This document shows, in pieces, positions 1 to 5,239 of a DNA stretch of 8,465 nucleotides; within the stretch, counting starts at the first letter, position 1; every line of letters starts with the position of its first letter. This stretch comes from Candidatus Iainarchaeum sp. (lineage in GTDB: Archaea; Iainarchaeota; Iainarchaeia; JAADDC01): NCBI GenBank assembly GCA_013154145.1, contig JAADDC010000010.1:1-8465 (forward strand). The letters are read 5' to 3'. The notes under the pieces were generated by a model. That model saw nothing but the letters and a program-made list of their open reading frames with translations. It was not told where the DNA came from and did not search any database. A program made the translations under genes and the position numbers.

Positions 1-992
1 TGGGGATCAGGAGGGAGGAGGCGAGAGGCGTGCTGGGCCTCGGAACGCCCACCCACATGTTGGCCGTGATGTCCGTGGAGAGCGTCAGCGGGATGCTCAA
101 GTGGGGCGGCGATCACCCGGAGATCCAGGAGTTCTTGAAGAAGTTGAAGGAAGAGGTGCTGAAATCCGACGTGGGAGACATACTCAGGGCCACGGAGGGG
201 GCCCCCACCATGGGAGGGCCCTTCCCGCATCCCTTCCACAGGGAGAGCTTCGAAGCAGGGGCGCTCGAGGTGGTGGACAGCTTCTGGAATGGGAGCTTCG
301 AGGGCGTGGAGGCCATGGAGAGGGCCATCGAGGAGATAAGGGAGAGGCCCGCCCGGGACTGGAAGGACCTGGTGGAGAACACCGTGAAGCTTTCGAAGAT
401 AGCTTACAAGCACGCCACGGAGTTCGGGGCACTCTTCAGGGTGAAGATGGCCCTCACCACCTTCAACGAGTTCAAGCGGCACAGGACCGTCAGGATGAGG
501 GTGGAAGGAATATATCCGGCCATGGAGAGGGGAGAGTTCTACGTTTACCCCTCCGTGAAGAACCATCCCGAGGCGATGAGGCTGTACAGCTGGGTCATCG
601 AGGAGTTTAAGAAACTGGAGGCCCACGAGTACGAGCGGGTCTATGCCCTCCCCCAGTCGGTGAAGGTGGGTGTGGAGTTCCTCCTGGAGTTCCACCAGCT
701 AACGGCCCCCTCCCTCTTCTACCGGATGCGCTCCTGTGACAGGGCAGAGGTCTCCATGAAACAGCTGGTTCGCCAGATCCCCTTCTTACTCAAGAAGCTC
801 TCTCCCTACGGGGAGAAGCTCTTCAGGGTGATGACGACCCATCTAAATGGCTCGCGGGTGCCCCTGCCCAAGTGCGTCATCGGTGGTTGTCCGGAGCCCG
901 AGTTCTGCCCCCTGGTAAAGGGGATTAACCCAAACTACGACGAAGGGCTCCACAGGAGGATAAAAAAGGGCCGGAAGGAGGTGTTTGGATGA
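1..992 (+). CDS. ThyX-like protein (flavin-dependent thymidylate synthase fold), 5' end cut by the window edge
   Basis: The reading frame is open to the window edge, so the N-terminus is missing; the GTG at 30 is probably not the true start. Numbering from that GTG, residues about 111-270 follow the ThyX layout: a helical entry, an RHR core (150-152, in FKRHRTVRMRVEGIY), then YALPQ (205-209), then RSCDRAEVSMKQLVRQI (234-250), which matches the family's C-terminal segment around the R-x-x-x-A-x-x-E-I/M-R helix. The first 50 or so residues (REEARGVLGLGTPTHMLAV onward) look like the end of another ThyX domain, so the full protein probably carries two tandem ThyX-like domains. The classical RHR-x7-S-x-R signature is incomplete: the serines expected after RHR are absent, so this domain may be non-catalytic or structural. 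The tail has a C-x4-C-x5-C cluster (282, 287, 293). It overlaps glyA by 4 bases (ATGA), whose product would supply the methylene donor. The family call is from motif recognition; activity is inference. Confidence 0.62.
   Translation, partial: GIRREEARGVLGLGTPTHMLAVMSVESVSGMLKWGGDHPEIQEFLKKLKEEVLKSDVGDILRATEGAPTMGGPFPHPFHRESFEAGALEVVDSFWNGSFEGVEAMERAIEEIRERPARDWKDLVENTVKLSKIAYKHATEFGALFRVKMALTTFNEFKRHRTVRMRVEGIYPAMERGEFYVYPSVKNHPEAMRLYSWVIEEFKKLEAHEYERVYALPQSVKVGVEFLLEFHQLTAPSLFYRMRSCDRAEVSMKQLVRQIPFLLKKLSPYGEKLFRVMTTHLNGSRVPLPKCVIGGCPEPEFCPLVKGINPNYDEGLHRRIKKGRKEVFG
977..983 (+). promoter_or_regulatory. Shine-Dalgarno site for glyA
   Basis: GGAGGTG lies inside the last codons of the upstream ThyX-like gene, 5 bases before the glyA ATG at 989. 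It fixes that start and suggests translational coupling across the ATGA overlap. Confidence 0.7.
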
Positions 993-2176
993 AGGTGGAA
1001 GAGATCATCAAAAAACAGGAGGAGTGGCGCTCCCACAGCATAAACCTCATTGCCTCCGAGAACGTCATGAGCGATAGAGCAAGGAGGGTGTACGTCAACG
1101 ACTTCATGCACCGCTACGCCGAGGGGAAGCCGGGAAAGCGCTACTATCAGGGCACCCGCTACGCGGACGAGCTGGAGGAGTACGCCACGGAGCTGTTCAA
1201 GGAGGTGTTTGGCGTTAAATACGCCGACGTCAGGCCCATATCTGGCGTCACCGCCAACTTCTCCACCTTTTTCGCCTTGAAGAGGAAGGGGATACTGGCC
1301 CATGTGGGTCTGTCCTCGGGGGCACACATCAGCCACGAGCTGGGGGCCCAGGTGCTGGGCTTCAGGACCCTTTCCCTGCCCTTCGACCTCGAGAACTGGA
1401 ACGTGGACGTTGACGGAGCCTTGAAACTTTTAGAGAAAAATCAACCTGACTTCGTGGTCCTCGGAGCTTCCCTCTACCTCTTTCCCCACCCGGTGAGGGA
1501 GATCAGCGAGTCGGGGGTTCCGGTGGTTCACGACTCGGCCCACGTCCTTGGCTTACACTTGGGGGAGTTCCCGGATCCCCTGAAGGAAGGTGCTACGGTC
1601 CTCACCGCCTCCACCCACAAGACCTTCCCGGGGCCCCAGGGCGGTGTCGTGCTCAGCGACGACGACGGGACATTCAAGAAGATCTACAACACCACCTTCC
1701 CCTACATCGTCTCCAACCATCACATCCACCGGCTGGCCTCCCTGGCGGTCACGCTGGAGGAGATGAGGCGCTGGGGAGGAGAGTACGCCCGGGCCACCGT
1801 GAGGAACGCCAAGACACTGGCCGAGGCCCTTCACGCCCTCGGATGGAAGGTGGTGGCCGAGGAGAGGGGCTTCACGGAGACCCATCAGGTGGCCGTTGAC
1901 GTGAGGGACAGGGGAGGAGGGAAGCACGTGGCCGAGACCCTCGAGAGGGCCAACATCATCCTCAACAAGAACATGCTACCCTGGGACGACAACCCCAAGG
2001 ACCCCAGCGGCATAAGGATAGGTGTTCAGGAGATGACGCGGCTGGGCATGGGGAAAGGCGAGATGGAGTACATTGCGGAGCTCATGGACAGGGCCCTCAA
2101 GAAACCGGAAGAGGTGAAGAGGGAGGTCATAGCCTTCAGGAGCGAGTACCAGTGCGTCAGATTTAGCTTTGATTGA
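989..2176 (+). CDS. glyA: Serine hydroxymethyltransferase (archaeal type)
   Basis: This cytosolic PLP enzyme interconverts serine and glycine while loading a methylene group on tetrahydrofolate or, in some archaea, tetrahydromethanopterin; the sequence does not tell which. The protein has 395 residues, a little shorter than the roughly 417 of the E. coli enzyme. Visible family hallmarks are NLIASEN (19-25), AEGKPGKRYYQG (44-55), the cofactor Asp and His in HDSAH (181-185), the Schiff-base lysine K211 in STHKT followed by GPQGG (215-219), and the substrate-carboxylate arginine R343 in SGIRIG, followed by QEMTRLGM. No key residue is missing. The start is the ATG at 989, which has a strong Shine-Dalgarno site and overlaps the upstream stop. 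Co-transcription with a ThyX-like gene fits thymidylate synthesis, since ThyX uses the methylene carrier GlyA makes. Its 3' end overlaps the opposing mscS-family gene by 14 bases. Confidence 0.95.
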   Translation: MKVEEIIKKQEEWRSHSINLIASENVMSDRARRVYVNDFMHRYAEGKPGKRYYQGTRYADELEEYATELFKEVFGVKYADVRPISGVTANFSTFFALKRKGILAHVGLSSGAHISHELGAQVLGFRTLSLPFDLENWNVDVDGALKLLEKNQPDFVVLGASLYLFPHPVREISESGVPVVHDSAHVLGLHLGEFPDPLKEGATVLTASTHKTFPGPQGGVVLSDDDGTFKKIYNTTFPYIVSNHHIHRLASLAVTLEEMRRWGGEYARATVRNAKTLAEALHALGWKVVAEERGFTETHQVAVDVRDRGGGKHVAETLERANIILNKNMLPWDDNPKDPSGIRIGVQEMTRLGMGKGEMEYIAELMDRALKKPEEVKREVIAFRSEYQCVRFSFD

Positions 2177-3179
2177 CCCTGAGGGAGCCCTCCAGCAGCA
2201 CCGTCTGTATGGGATAGGGTATCTCGATGCCCTTCTCCCTGAAGGTTTTGAGTATGGCCGTGTTCAGGTCTGAGAGGACCTGCATCTTGTAGGGAAGGGT
2301 CGTCCAGGCCCGGAGCTCGAAGAGCAGGGCGAAGTCACCCATTTCCAGAAAGAGGGCCTGTGGCGCTGGGTCTTCTAATACGTGGGGATGTGACCTTGCA
2401 ATCTCCAGGAGCAGCTCCTTGACCTCCTCCGGGTCACTGTCGTAGGAGACGCCCACACGGATGCGCACCCTCACCTTCTCGGAGGGCATGTGGAAGTTCT
2501 CCACTGAGGTCTTGATGATGGAGGAGTTGGGCATGGTGACGAGGTCGCCGTCGAAGGTGAGGATGCGGGTGTTCCTGAGGCCTATTTCCTTGACCTCTCC
2601 CACCGTGTCTCCCACCCTCACGATGTCCCCCACCCTGAAGGGCGGATCCATGAGGAGCAGTATGCCCGAGATGAGGTTCTCCAGGGGGTCCTTGAGGGCC
2701 ATGCCCAGAACAATGCCCATGAGGCCCGCTGAGGCGATGAGGGGCGTGATGTCCACCCCCCAGACAGAGAGCACGTAAATGAAGGCGAAGAAGATGATGA
2801 GGGCCGTGTAGATGTTTGAAAGCACAGTGAGGGCCGTGGTCTTTATCTTTTCGTCAACGTTGAGGAACCTTGTCGGTCCGAAGAGCTCGAAGATGACGAT
2901 CTTCCCCGCCCGGATCAGGGCGAGGGTAATGAGGATCACCGTGAGGGTGAGGAAGATGCCGTGGATGATGGGGTGGTAATAAATGTAGGAGACTGCCTGG
3001 TCAACGAGGAAGAGGAGGATGGCGAACCAGATGGGCTTCTCCACGGCGGAGAAGAGCTTGTCGTCAATGTGGGTCCTCGTGAGGGAGATGAGTCTCCTCA
3101 GGAGCCGGGTGTAGACGGGCCTGAGAACGATGTAGAGGAAGATGATGACGGCGTAGAGGGCCAGTCCCGTCAGCTCCAC
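2163..3179 (-). CDS. MscS-family small-conductance mechanosensitive channel
   Basis: This is a membrane channel expected to open under membrane tension and release solutes during hypo-osmotic shock. The protein has 338 residues. Hydrophobic segments lie at about 5-19, 49-67, 73-97 and 118-138, followed by the pore-lining TM3-like helix at about 146-177, rich in Gly and Ala (ASAGLMGIVLGMALKDPLEN). Then comes the MscS beta domain (PPFRVGDIVRVGDTVGEVKEIGLRNTRI, in parts at 179-206, and VTMPNSSI at 214-221), and an alpha/beta C-terminal domain ending in the typical IEIPYPIQTV (318-327). The number of membrane helices is four to five, more than the three of E. coli MscS but common in the family. 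The GTG start at 3179 is forced: the frame upstream reaches a TAA inside the TATA box with no other start codon. The TATA spacing implies a leaderless mRNA. It is divergent from the pilin operon and convergent with glyA. Confidence 0.92.
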   Translation of the reverse strand: MELTGLALYAVIIFLYIVLRPVYTRLLRRLISLTRTHIDDKLFSAVEKPIWFAILLFLVDQAVSYIYYHPIIHGIFLTLTVILITLALIRAGKIVIFELFGPTRFLNVDEKIKTTALTVLSNIYTALIIFFAFIYVLSVWGVDITPLIASAGLMGIVLGMALKDPLENLISGILLLMDPPFRVGDIVRVGDTVGEVKEIGLRNTRILTFDGDLVTMPNSSIIKTSVENFHMPSEKVRVRIRVGVSYDSDPEEVKELLLEIARSHPHVLEDPAPQALFLEMGDFALLFELRAWTTLPYKMQVLSDLNTAILKTFREKGIEIPYPIQTVLLEGSLRVNQS

Positions 3180-3200
3180 GTAGAGAGATCCGGGTGTTGT

Positions 3201-3208
3201 TTATATAA
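3201..3208. promoter_or_regulatory. Bidirectional palindromic TATA box (mscS-family gene and pilin operon)
   Basis: TTATATAA is its own reverse complement and is the only AT-rich block between two divergent genes. Its centre is 3204.5. The minus-strand GTG at 3179 and the plus-strand GTG at 3230 are each exactly 25.5 bases away, which is the usual archaeal TATA-to-transcription-start distance. Both mRNAs are therefore predicted to begin at or next to the start codon (leaderless). No obvious purine-rich BRE is seen on either side. The box also supplies the in-frame TAA that bounds the mscS-family reading frame. The geometry is seen directly; promoter activity is inferred. Confidence 0.75.
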
Positions 3209-3229
3209 GGGCACACCCATTTGTTTAGC

Positions 3230-3382
3230 GTGCGGTCCCAGGGCACCATCGAGTACCTGCTCTCCATCGGCGAGGTCCTGATCTTTGCCCTCATAGTGGC
3301 GGGGGCCGTCATCGGGACGGGGCTGCTCGTTTCCAGCTTCGCCGAGTCGGAGAAACCCGTCCTCTGGAAGGTGGTACCGTGA
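3230..3382 (+). CDS. Minimal class III type IV pilin-like protein 1 (50 aa)
   Basis: This is the first gene of the pilin operon. The 50-residue product starts V-R-S-QGTIEYLLSIGEVLIFALI: a very short basic leader, a Q at the predicted mature +1, and E at +5, followed by a hydrophobic helix. This is the archaeal class III signal peptide (Q-x-x-x-E-x-x-x-L) cut by an EppA/FlaK-type prepilin peptidase. After cleavage about 47 residues remain, almost all the N-terminal helix plus a short tail (SSFAESEKPVLWKVVP), so there is no room for a globular head. The GTG at 3230 fits the leaderless spacing from the TATA box; an in-frame TTG at 3221 is less likely because it would lengthen the leader. It overlaps the next gene by GTGA. 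Being first in the operon, it could be the main filament subunit, but that is inference. Confidence 0.82.
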   Translation: MRSQGTIEYLLSIGEVLIFALIVAGAVIGTGLLVSSFAESEKPVLWKVVP

Positions 3383-3540
3383 GGGCCCAGACGCACGTGG
3401 AGTACCTGATGATGGTGGGCATAGGGGTGTTGTTGGCGCTCGTGGCCGTGGCGGGCCTCTTCTTCGTGGTGAAGAGCATGGGGAACGAGGTGGGCACCGC
3501 CTACCAGATGAAGAACCTGGTGGTGGGTGGGTTGAAGTGA
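3379..3540 (+). CDS. Minimal class III type IV pilin-like protein 2 (53 aa)
   Basis: A 53-residue product beginning V-R-A-QTHVEYLMMVGIGVLLALVAVAGLFF, with the class III cleavage context before Q, E at mature +5, and a single hydrophobic helix of about 20 residues. The remainder (VVKSMGNEVGTAYQMKN and a short Gly-rich end) is only about 25 residues, so like pilin 1 it is nearly a bare helix. It resembles pilin 1 in layout (Q-x-x-x-E-Y-L) and could be a paralogue or partner subunit. The GTG start overlaps the preceding TGA (GTGA), with a GGAAGGTGG Shine-Dalgarno-like stretch just upstream at 3366-3374. It overlaps the next gene by GTGA. Confidence 0.82.
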   Translation: MRAQTHVEYLMMVGIGVLLALVAVAGLFFVVKSMGNEVGTAYQMKNLVVGGLK

Positions 3541-3941
3541 GGGGAAGCGCCTCCGTGGAGTACGCCCTCATACTCATCGGCCTGTTGGGTGTTTACCTTG
3601 TCACGCTGAACTTCTACGTGGACAGGGTGCCCTTCCTGACGGAGGACTTTAGGCGCATGGTGACCGGAAAGCTGGAAGCTCTTCGCTTCCAGTCGCTGGG
3701 CTACTTCCTCTCCTCCGTGGACGGCAACGTCAGCTTCGTACTGGTGCTCCCCCGGGAGAGCAACCTCGAGGTAAGCCCGGATTTCTTGAAGCTAAGGGTG
3801 AAGCCCTGGGAGAACTACGACGTCTGCGGAGATGTCTGTGAGTTCCTCGTGCTTCCGTCGCCCTTCGCGGGGGAGAAGAACCTCAGCGGCGTGGCCCTCA
3901 TCGAAGTGTATTCGAGCGGCGGGGAGGTGTACGTGAAGTGA
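3537..3941 (+). CDS. Class III type IV pilin-like protein 3 (134 aa)
   Basis: The product starts V-R-G-SASVEYALILIGLLGVYLV: a short basic leader, S rather than Q at mature +1, E at +5, and a hydrophobic helix to about residue 23. The rest (24-134) is a soluble domain with several beta-type stretches (VSFVLVLP, LKLRVKP, GVALIEVYSSGGEVYV) and a close cysteine pair, C97 and C101 (CGDVC), which may form a disulfide. It is a plausible minor or structural pilin exposed outside the cell. The GTG start overlaps the previous stop by GTGA and its own stop overlaps the next start in the same way. I cannot assign a named pilin family to the head domain. Confidence 0.8.
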   Translation: MRGSASVEYALILIGLLGVYLVTLNFYVDRVPFLTEDFRRMVTGKLEALRFQSLGYFLSSVDGNVSFVLVLPRESNLEVSPDFLKLRVKPWENYDVCGDVCEFLVLPSPFAGEKNLSGVALIEVYSSGGEVYVK

Positions 3942-4225
3942 GGGGGCAGATCTGGCCCGACGTGCTGGTCATCGTGGGCGCGGTGGTGCTGGGCGTGCTG
4001 GTGGCCCTCTCGGCGGCCTACGGGACCATCGAGGGGACCGCGAGGCTACTAAAGACCATGCCCTACGTCCTCTACGCCGAGGTGCTGGTGGAACACAACA
4101 GCCTGAGCCCCGTCCACGTGGTGAAGCTCTACTACGACGGGGCCGTCTTCCTCTCGGCCCTGGAGGACACGAACCTCCTGATGGACGTCCTGAAGGACCT
4201 GAACGTGGAGGTGAACGCCGATTGA
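3938..4225 (+). CDS. Type IV pilin-like protein 4 (95 aa)
   Basis: The product starts V-R-G-QIWPDVLVIVGAVVLGVLVALSAAYG. The leader and Q fit the class III pattern, but position +5 is D instead of E and is preceded by a proline. The hydrophobic helix covers about 9-28; the remaining 67 residues form a small soluble region without cysteine. The GTG start overlaps the previous stop, with a good Shine-Dalgarno sequence (GGGGAGGTG, 3921-3929) 8 bases upstream. Its position within the pilin cluster supports a minor-pilin role. As a single protein it would be called hypothetical; context raises confidence. Confidence 0.75.
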   Translation: MRGQIWPDVLVIVGAVVLGVLVALSAAYGTIEGTARLLKTMPYVLYAEVLVEHNSLSPVHVVKLYYDGAVFLSALEDTNLLMDVLKDLNVEVNAD

Positions 4226-4467
4226 GGGGGAGCTTCTCCATTGACTTCCTGATGGCGGCCTTCCTGATGGTTACCCTACTGGGGGCCATCGTTCCCAGCT
4301 GGGACGTGTACGTGGAGGCCGTCCGGCACGCCAGCTGTTCATATCTGAAAGACAACCTCGCGGCGTGGAAGCTGCTGGACGCCAACGCCGCTCCATCGAC
4401 CGCCTTCGTCGACGGATGGGTGGAGGTGAACAGGGAGGGGATCTTCGTCTGGGGTGAGGCCTGTTGA
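4222..4467 (+). CDS. Type IV pilin-like protein 5 (81 aa, TTG start)
   Basis: The product starts (M)R-G-SFSIDFLMAAFLMVTLLGAIV: S at mature +1 and D at +5, then a hydrophobic helix at about 9-25. The soluble part is only about 55 residues and holds two cysteines, C39 and C81, the latter being the final residue. The TTG start at 4222 overlaps the previous stop as TTGA and has a perfect GGAGGTGA Shine-Dalgarno sequence (4207-4214) 7 bases before it, which supports this rare start. It overlaps the next gene by TTGA. A minor pilin is likely; the head domain is not recognised. Confidence 0.75.
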   Translation: MRGSFSIDFLMAAFLMVTLLGAIVPSWDVYVEAVRHASCSYLKDNLAAWKLLDANAAPSTAFVDGWVEVNREGIFVWGEAC

Positions 4468-4913
4468 GGGGACAGCTCTTTGGCATGGACGCGGTGGTGG
4501 CCATCCTCATACTGCTCTCCACCCTGAGCATCATCTCCGCGGCCATGTTCAAGGTGGGAGAGCTCGTCTCGGAGGATTTATTGTACAAGCGATTATCCCT
4601 GACCCTCGACGGGGCCATCGCGACGCTGCTCCTGGGCGAAGGAGACTGGGCCTGCTACGCCGGGGGCATTCGCATACCGGGCTGTGTGGTGGAGGGAAGT
4701 TACGCCACCGACAAGAACCGCTTCTTCGTGAACCCCGTGGATTGCAATCTCCAGGGGTCCGACAGCCTCGCCACCCTCATGGGATGCGACGCCCCCATCC
4801 CCGAAGATCCAAAACTGATCATCAGCCGGGATTTCAGCGCGTGCGTCACGGACTCGGAGCCCCAGCTGTGCGTCCCTAAAAACCTTCGGCTCACCATATG
4901 GGTAGGCCAATGA
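4464..4913 (+). CDS. Type IV pilin-like protein 6, cysteine-rich head (149 aa, TTG start)
   Basis: The product starts (M)R-G-QLFGMDAVVAILILLSTLSIISAAMF. The basic leader and Q match its neighbours, but the acidic residue is D at +6, one step later than in the others. The hydrophobic helix covers about 10-28. The extracellular head (about 30-149) has six cysteines (64, 74, 94, 108, 127, 136), an even number that could give three disulfides and a compact tip-like domain; this is inference. The TTG start overlaps the upstream stop as TTGA; a GGGGTGAGG stretch (4451-4459) lies 4 bases before it. It is the last and largest intact gene of the operon, a position often held by minor or tip pilins. 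Confidence 0.76.
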   Translation: MRGQLFGMDAVVAILILLSTLSIISAAMFKVGELVSEDLLYKRLSLTLDGAIATLLLGEGDWACYAGGIRIPGCVVEGSYATDKNRFFVNPVDCNLQGSDSLATLMGCDAPIPEDPKLIISRDFSACVTDSEPQLCVPKNLRLTIWVGQ

Positions 4914-4930
4914 TGAGAGGAAGCCCCTGA
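4910..4930 (+). pseudogene. Possible remnant of a seventh pilin start
   Basis: An ATG overlaps the stop of pilin 6 (ATGA), and the frame reads M-M-R-G-S-P before TGA at 4928. ATG AGA GGA AGC resembles the RGS starts of pilins 3 and 5. No pilin-like helix follows in any frame before rnpB, so it may be decayed or a chance six-codon frame. Confidence 0.25.
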
Positions 4931-4933
4931 CGG

Positions 4934-4965
4934 GGTGATGACTGTCACCTACCCTGAGGCTTTTT
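4934..4965 (+). terminator. Weak hairpin plus T tract after the pilin operon
   Basis: GGTGAT (4934-4939) can pair with GTCACC (4944-4949), with one wobble and a 4-base loop. A run of five T follows at 4961-4965. Archaeal termination relies mainly on T-rich tracts, so this is a candidate end for the pilin transcript. The same T tract sits where the rnpB TATA box is expected, so the two functions may overlap. Confidence 0.35.
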
Positions 4966-4966
4966 A
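4960..4966 (+). promoter_or_regulatory. Candidate TATA element for rnpB
   Basis: CTTTTTA is centred 26 bases before the predicted 5' end of rnpB at 4989, the spacing expected of an archaeal promoter. An identical heptamer lies ahead of the secretion ATPase gene (6446-6452). The box is not a strong TTTATATA match. Confidence 0.5.
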
Positions 4967-4988
4967 CCCTCGTTGGATCATATTTAAC

Positions 4989-5239
4989 GGGGGCAGCGGG
5001 CGCGCGGGTCTCGGGGCACTCCCGAGGAAGGTCCGCCCACCCGCATCAAAAGGGGAGCAATCCCCCGGCCCGAGAGGGCCGCCCGGGAACAGAAACGACA
5101 CCTCCCCTCCGGAGGGATGAGTGGGACTACCCATGATGGAAAGGGAGGGTGAAACGGCCCGGGATGGGTGCAAGGGGCTCGGCCCCGCTTAGTCGAATCC
5201 CGCGGATCTACAGAAGGCGGCCTATGGCCCGCAGCCCCC
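4989..5239 (+). ncRNA. rnpB: RNase P RNA (archaeal)
   Basis: This is the catalytic RNA of RNase P, which removes 5' leaders from precursor tRNAs. The ends pair as a long P1 helix: 4989-5001 with 5227-5239, thirteen positions with a single A-A mismatch. P2 is CGCGGG (5003-5008) with CCCGCG (5199-5204). P3 is a hairpin, CTCGGG (5010-5015) with CCCGAG (5021-5026). P4 pairs 5029-5037 with 5216-5223 perfectly once U5032 is left out, the universally conserved bulged U. Conserved blocks are GAGGAAGGTCCGCC (5024-5037), ACAGAAACGAC (5090-5100), GGGTGAAACGG (5147-5157) and ACAGAAGGCGGCCTA (5210-5224). Other hairpins are 5067-5080 (GAGA tetraloop, likely P8) and 5174-5186. At about 251 nt it is compact, as archaeal forms often are; I did not settle type A versus type M. 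Its 3' end touches the nreA stop codon on the other strand. Confidence 0.95.

Noticed and set aside
101..610. 169-codon plus-strand frame
   Set aside because: It is a +1-type shadow of the ThyX-like gene, dominated by Gly, Arg and His.
3170..3577. 135-codon minus-strand frame over the first pilins
   Set aside because: It is Ser/Pro/Arg-rich and opposite two good class III pilins with overlapping starts and stops; it also crosses the shared promoter.
4979..4987. ATATTTAA-like sequence just before rnpB as its TATA box
   Set aside because: It ends immediately before the predicted RNA 5' end, far too close for a TATA element, which should be centred about 26 bases upstream.
4935..5173. Short frames on both strands over 4935-5173
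   Set aside because: They cover the RNase P RNA, whose helices and conserved blocks explain this sequence.
5186..5205. tRNA T-arm-like stretch (AGTCGAATCCC)
   Set aside because: It belongs to the 3' half of rnpB; its CCCGCG pairs with the P2 5' strand, and no acceptor or anticodon arms are present.
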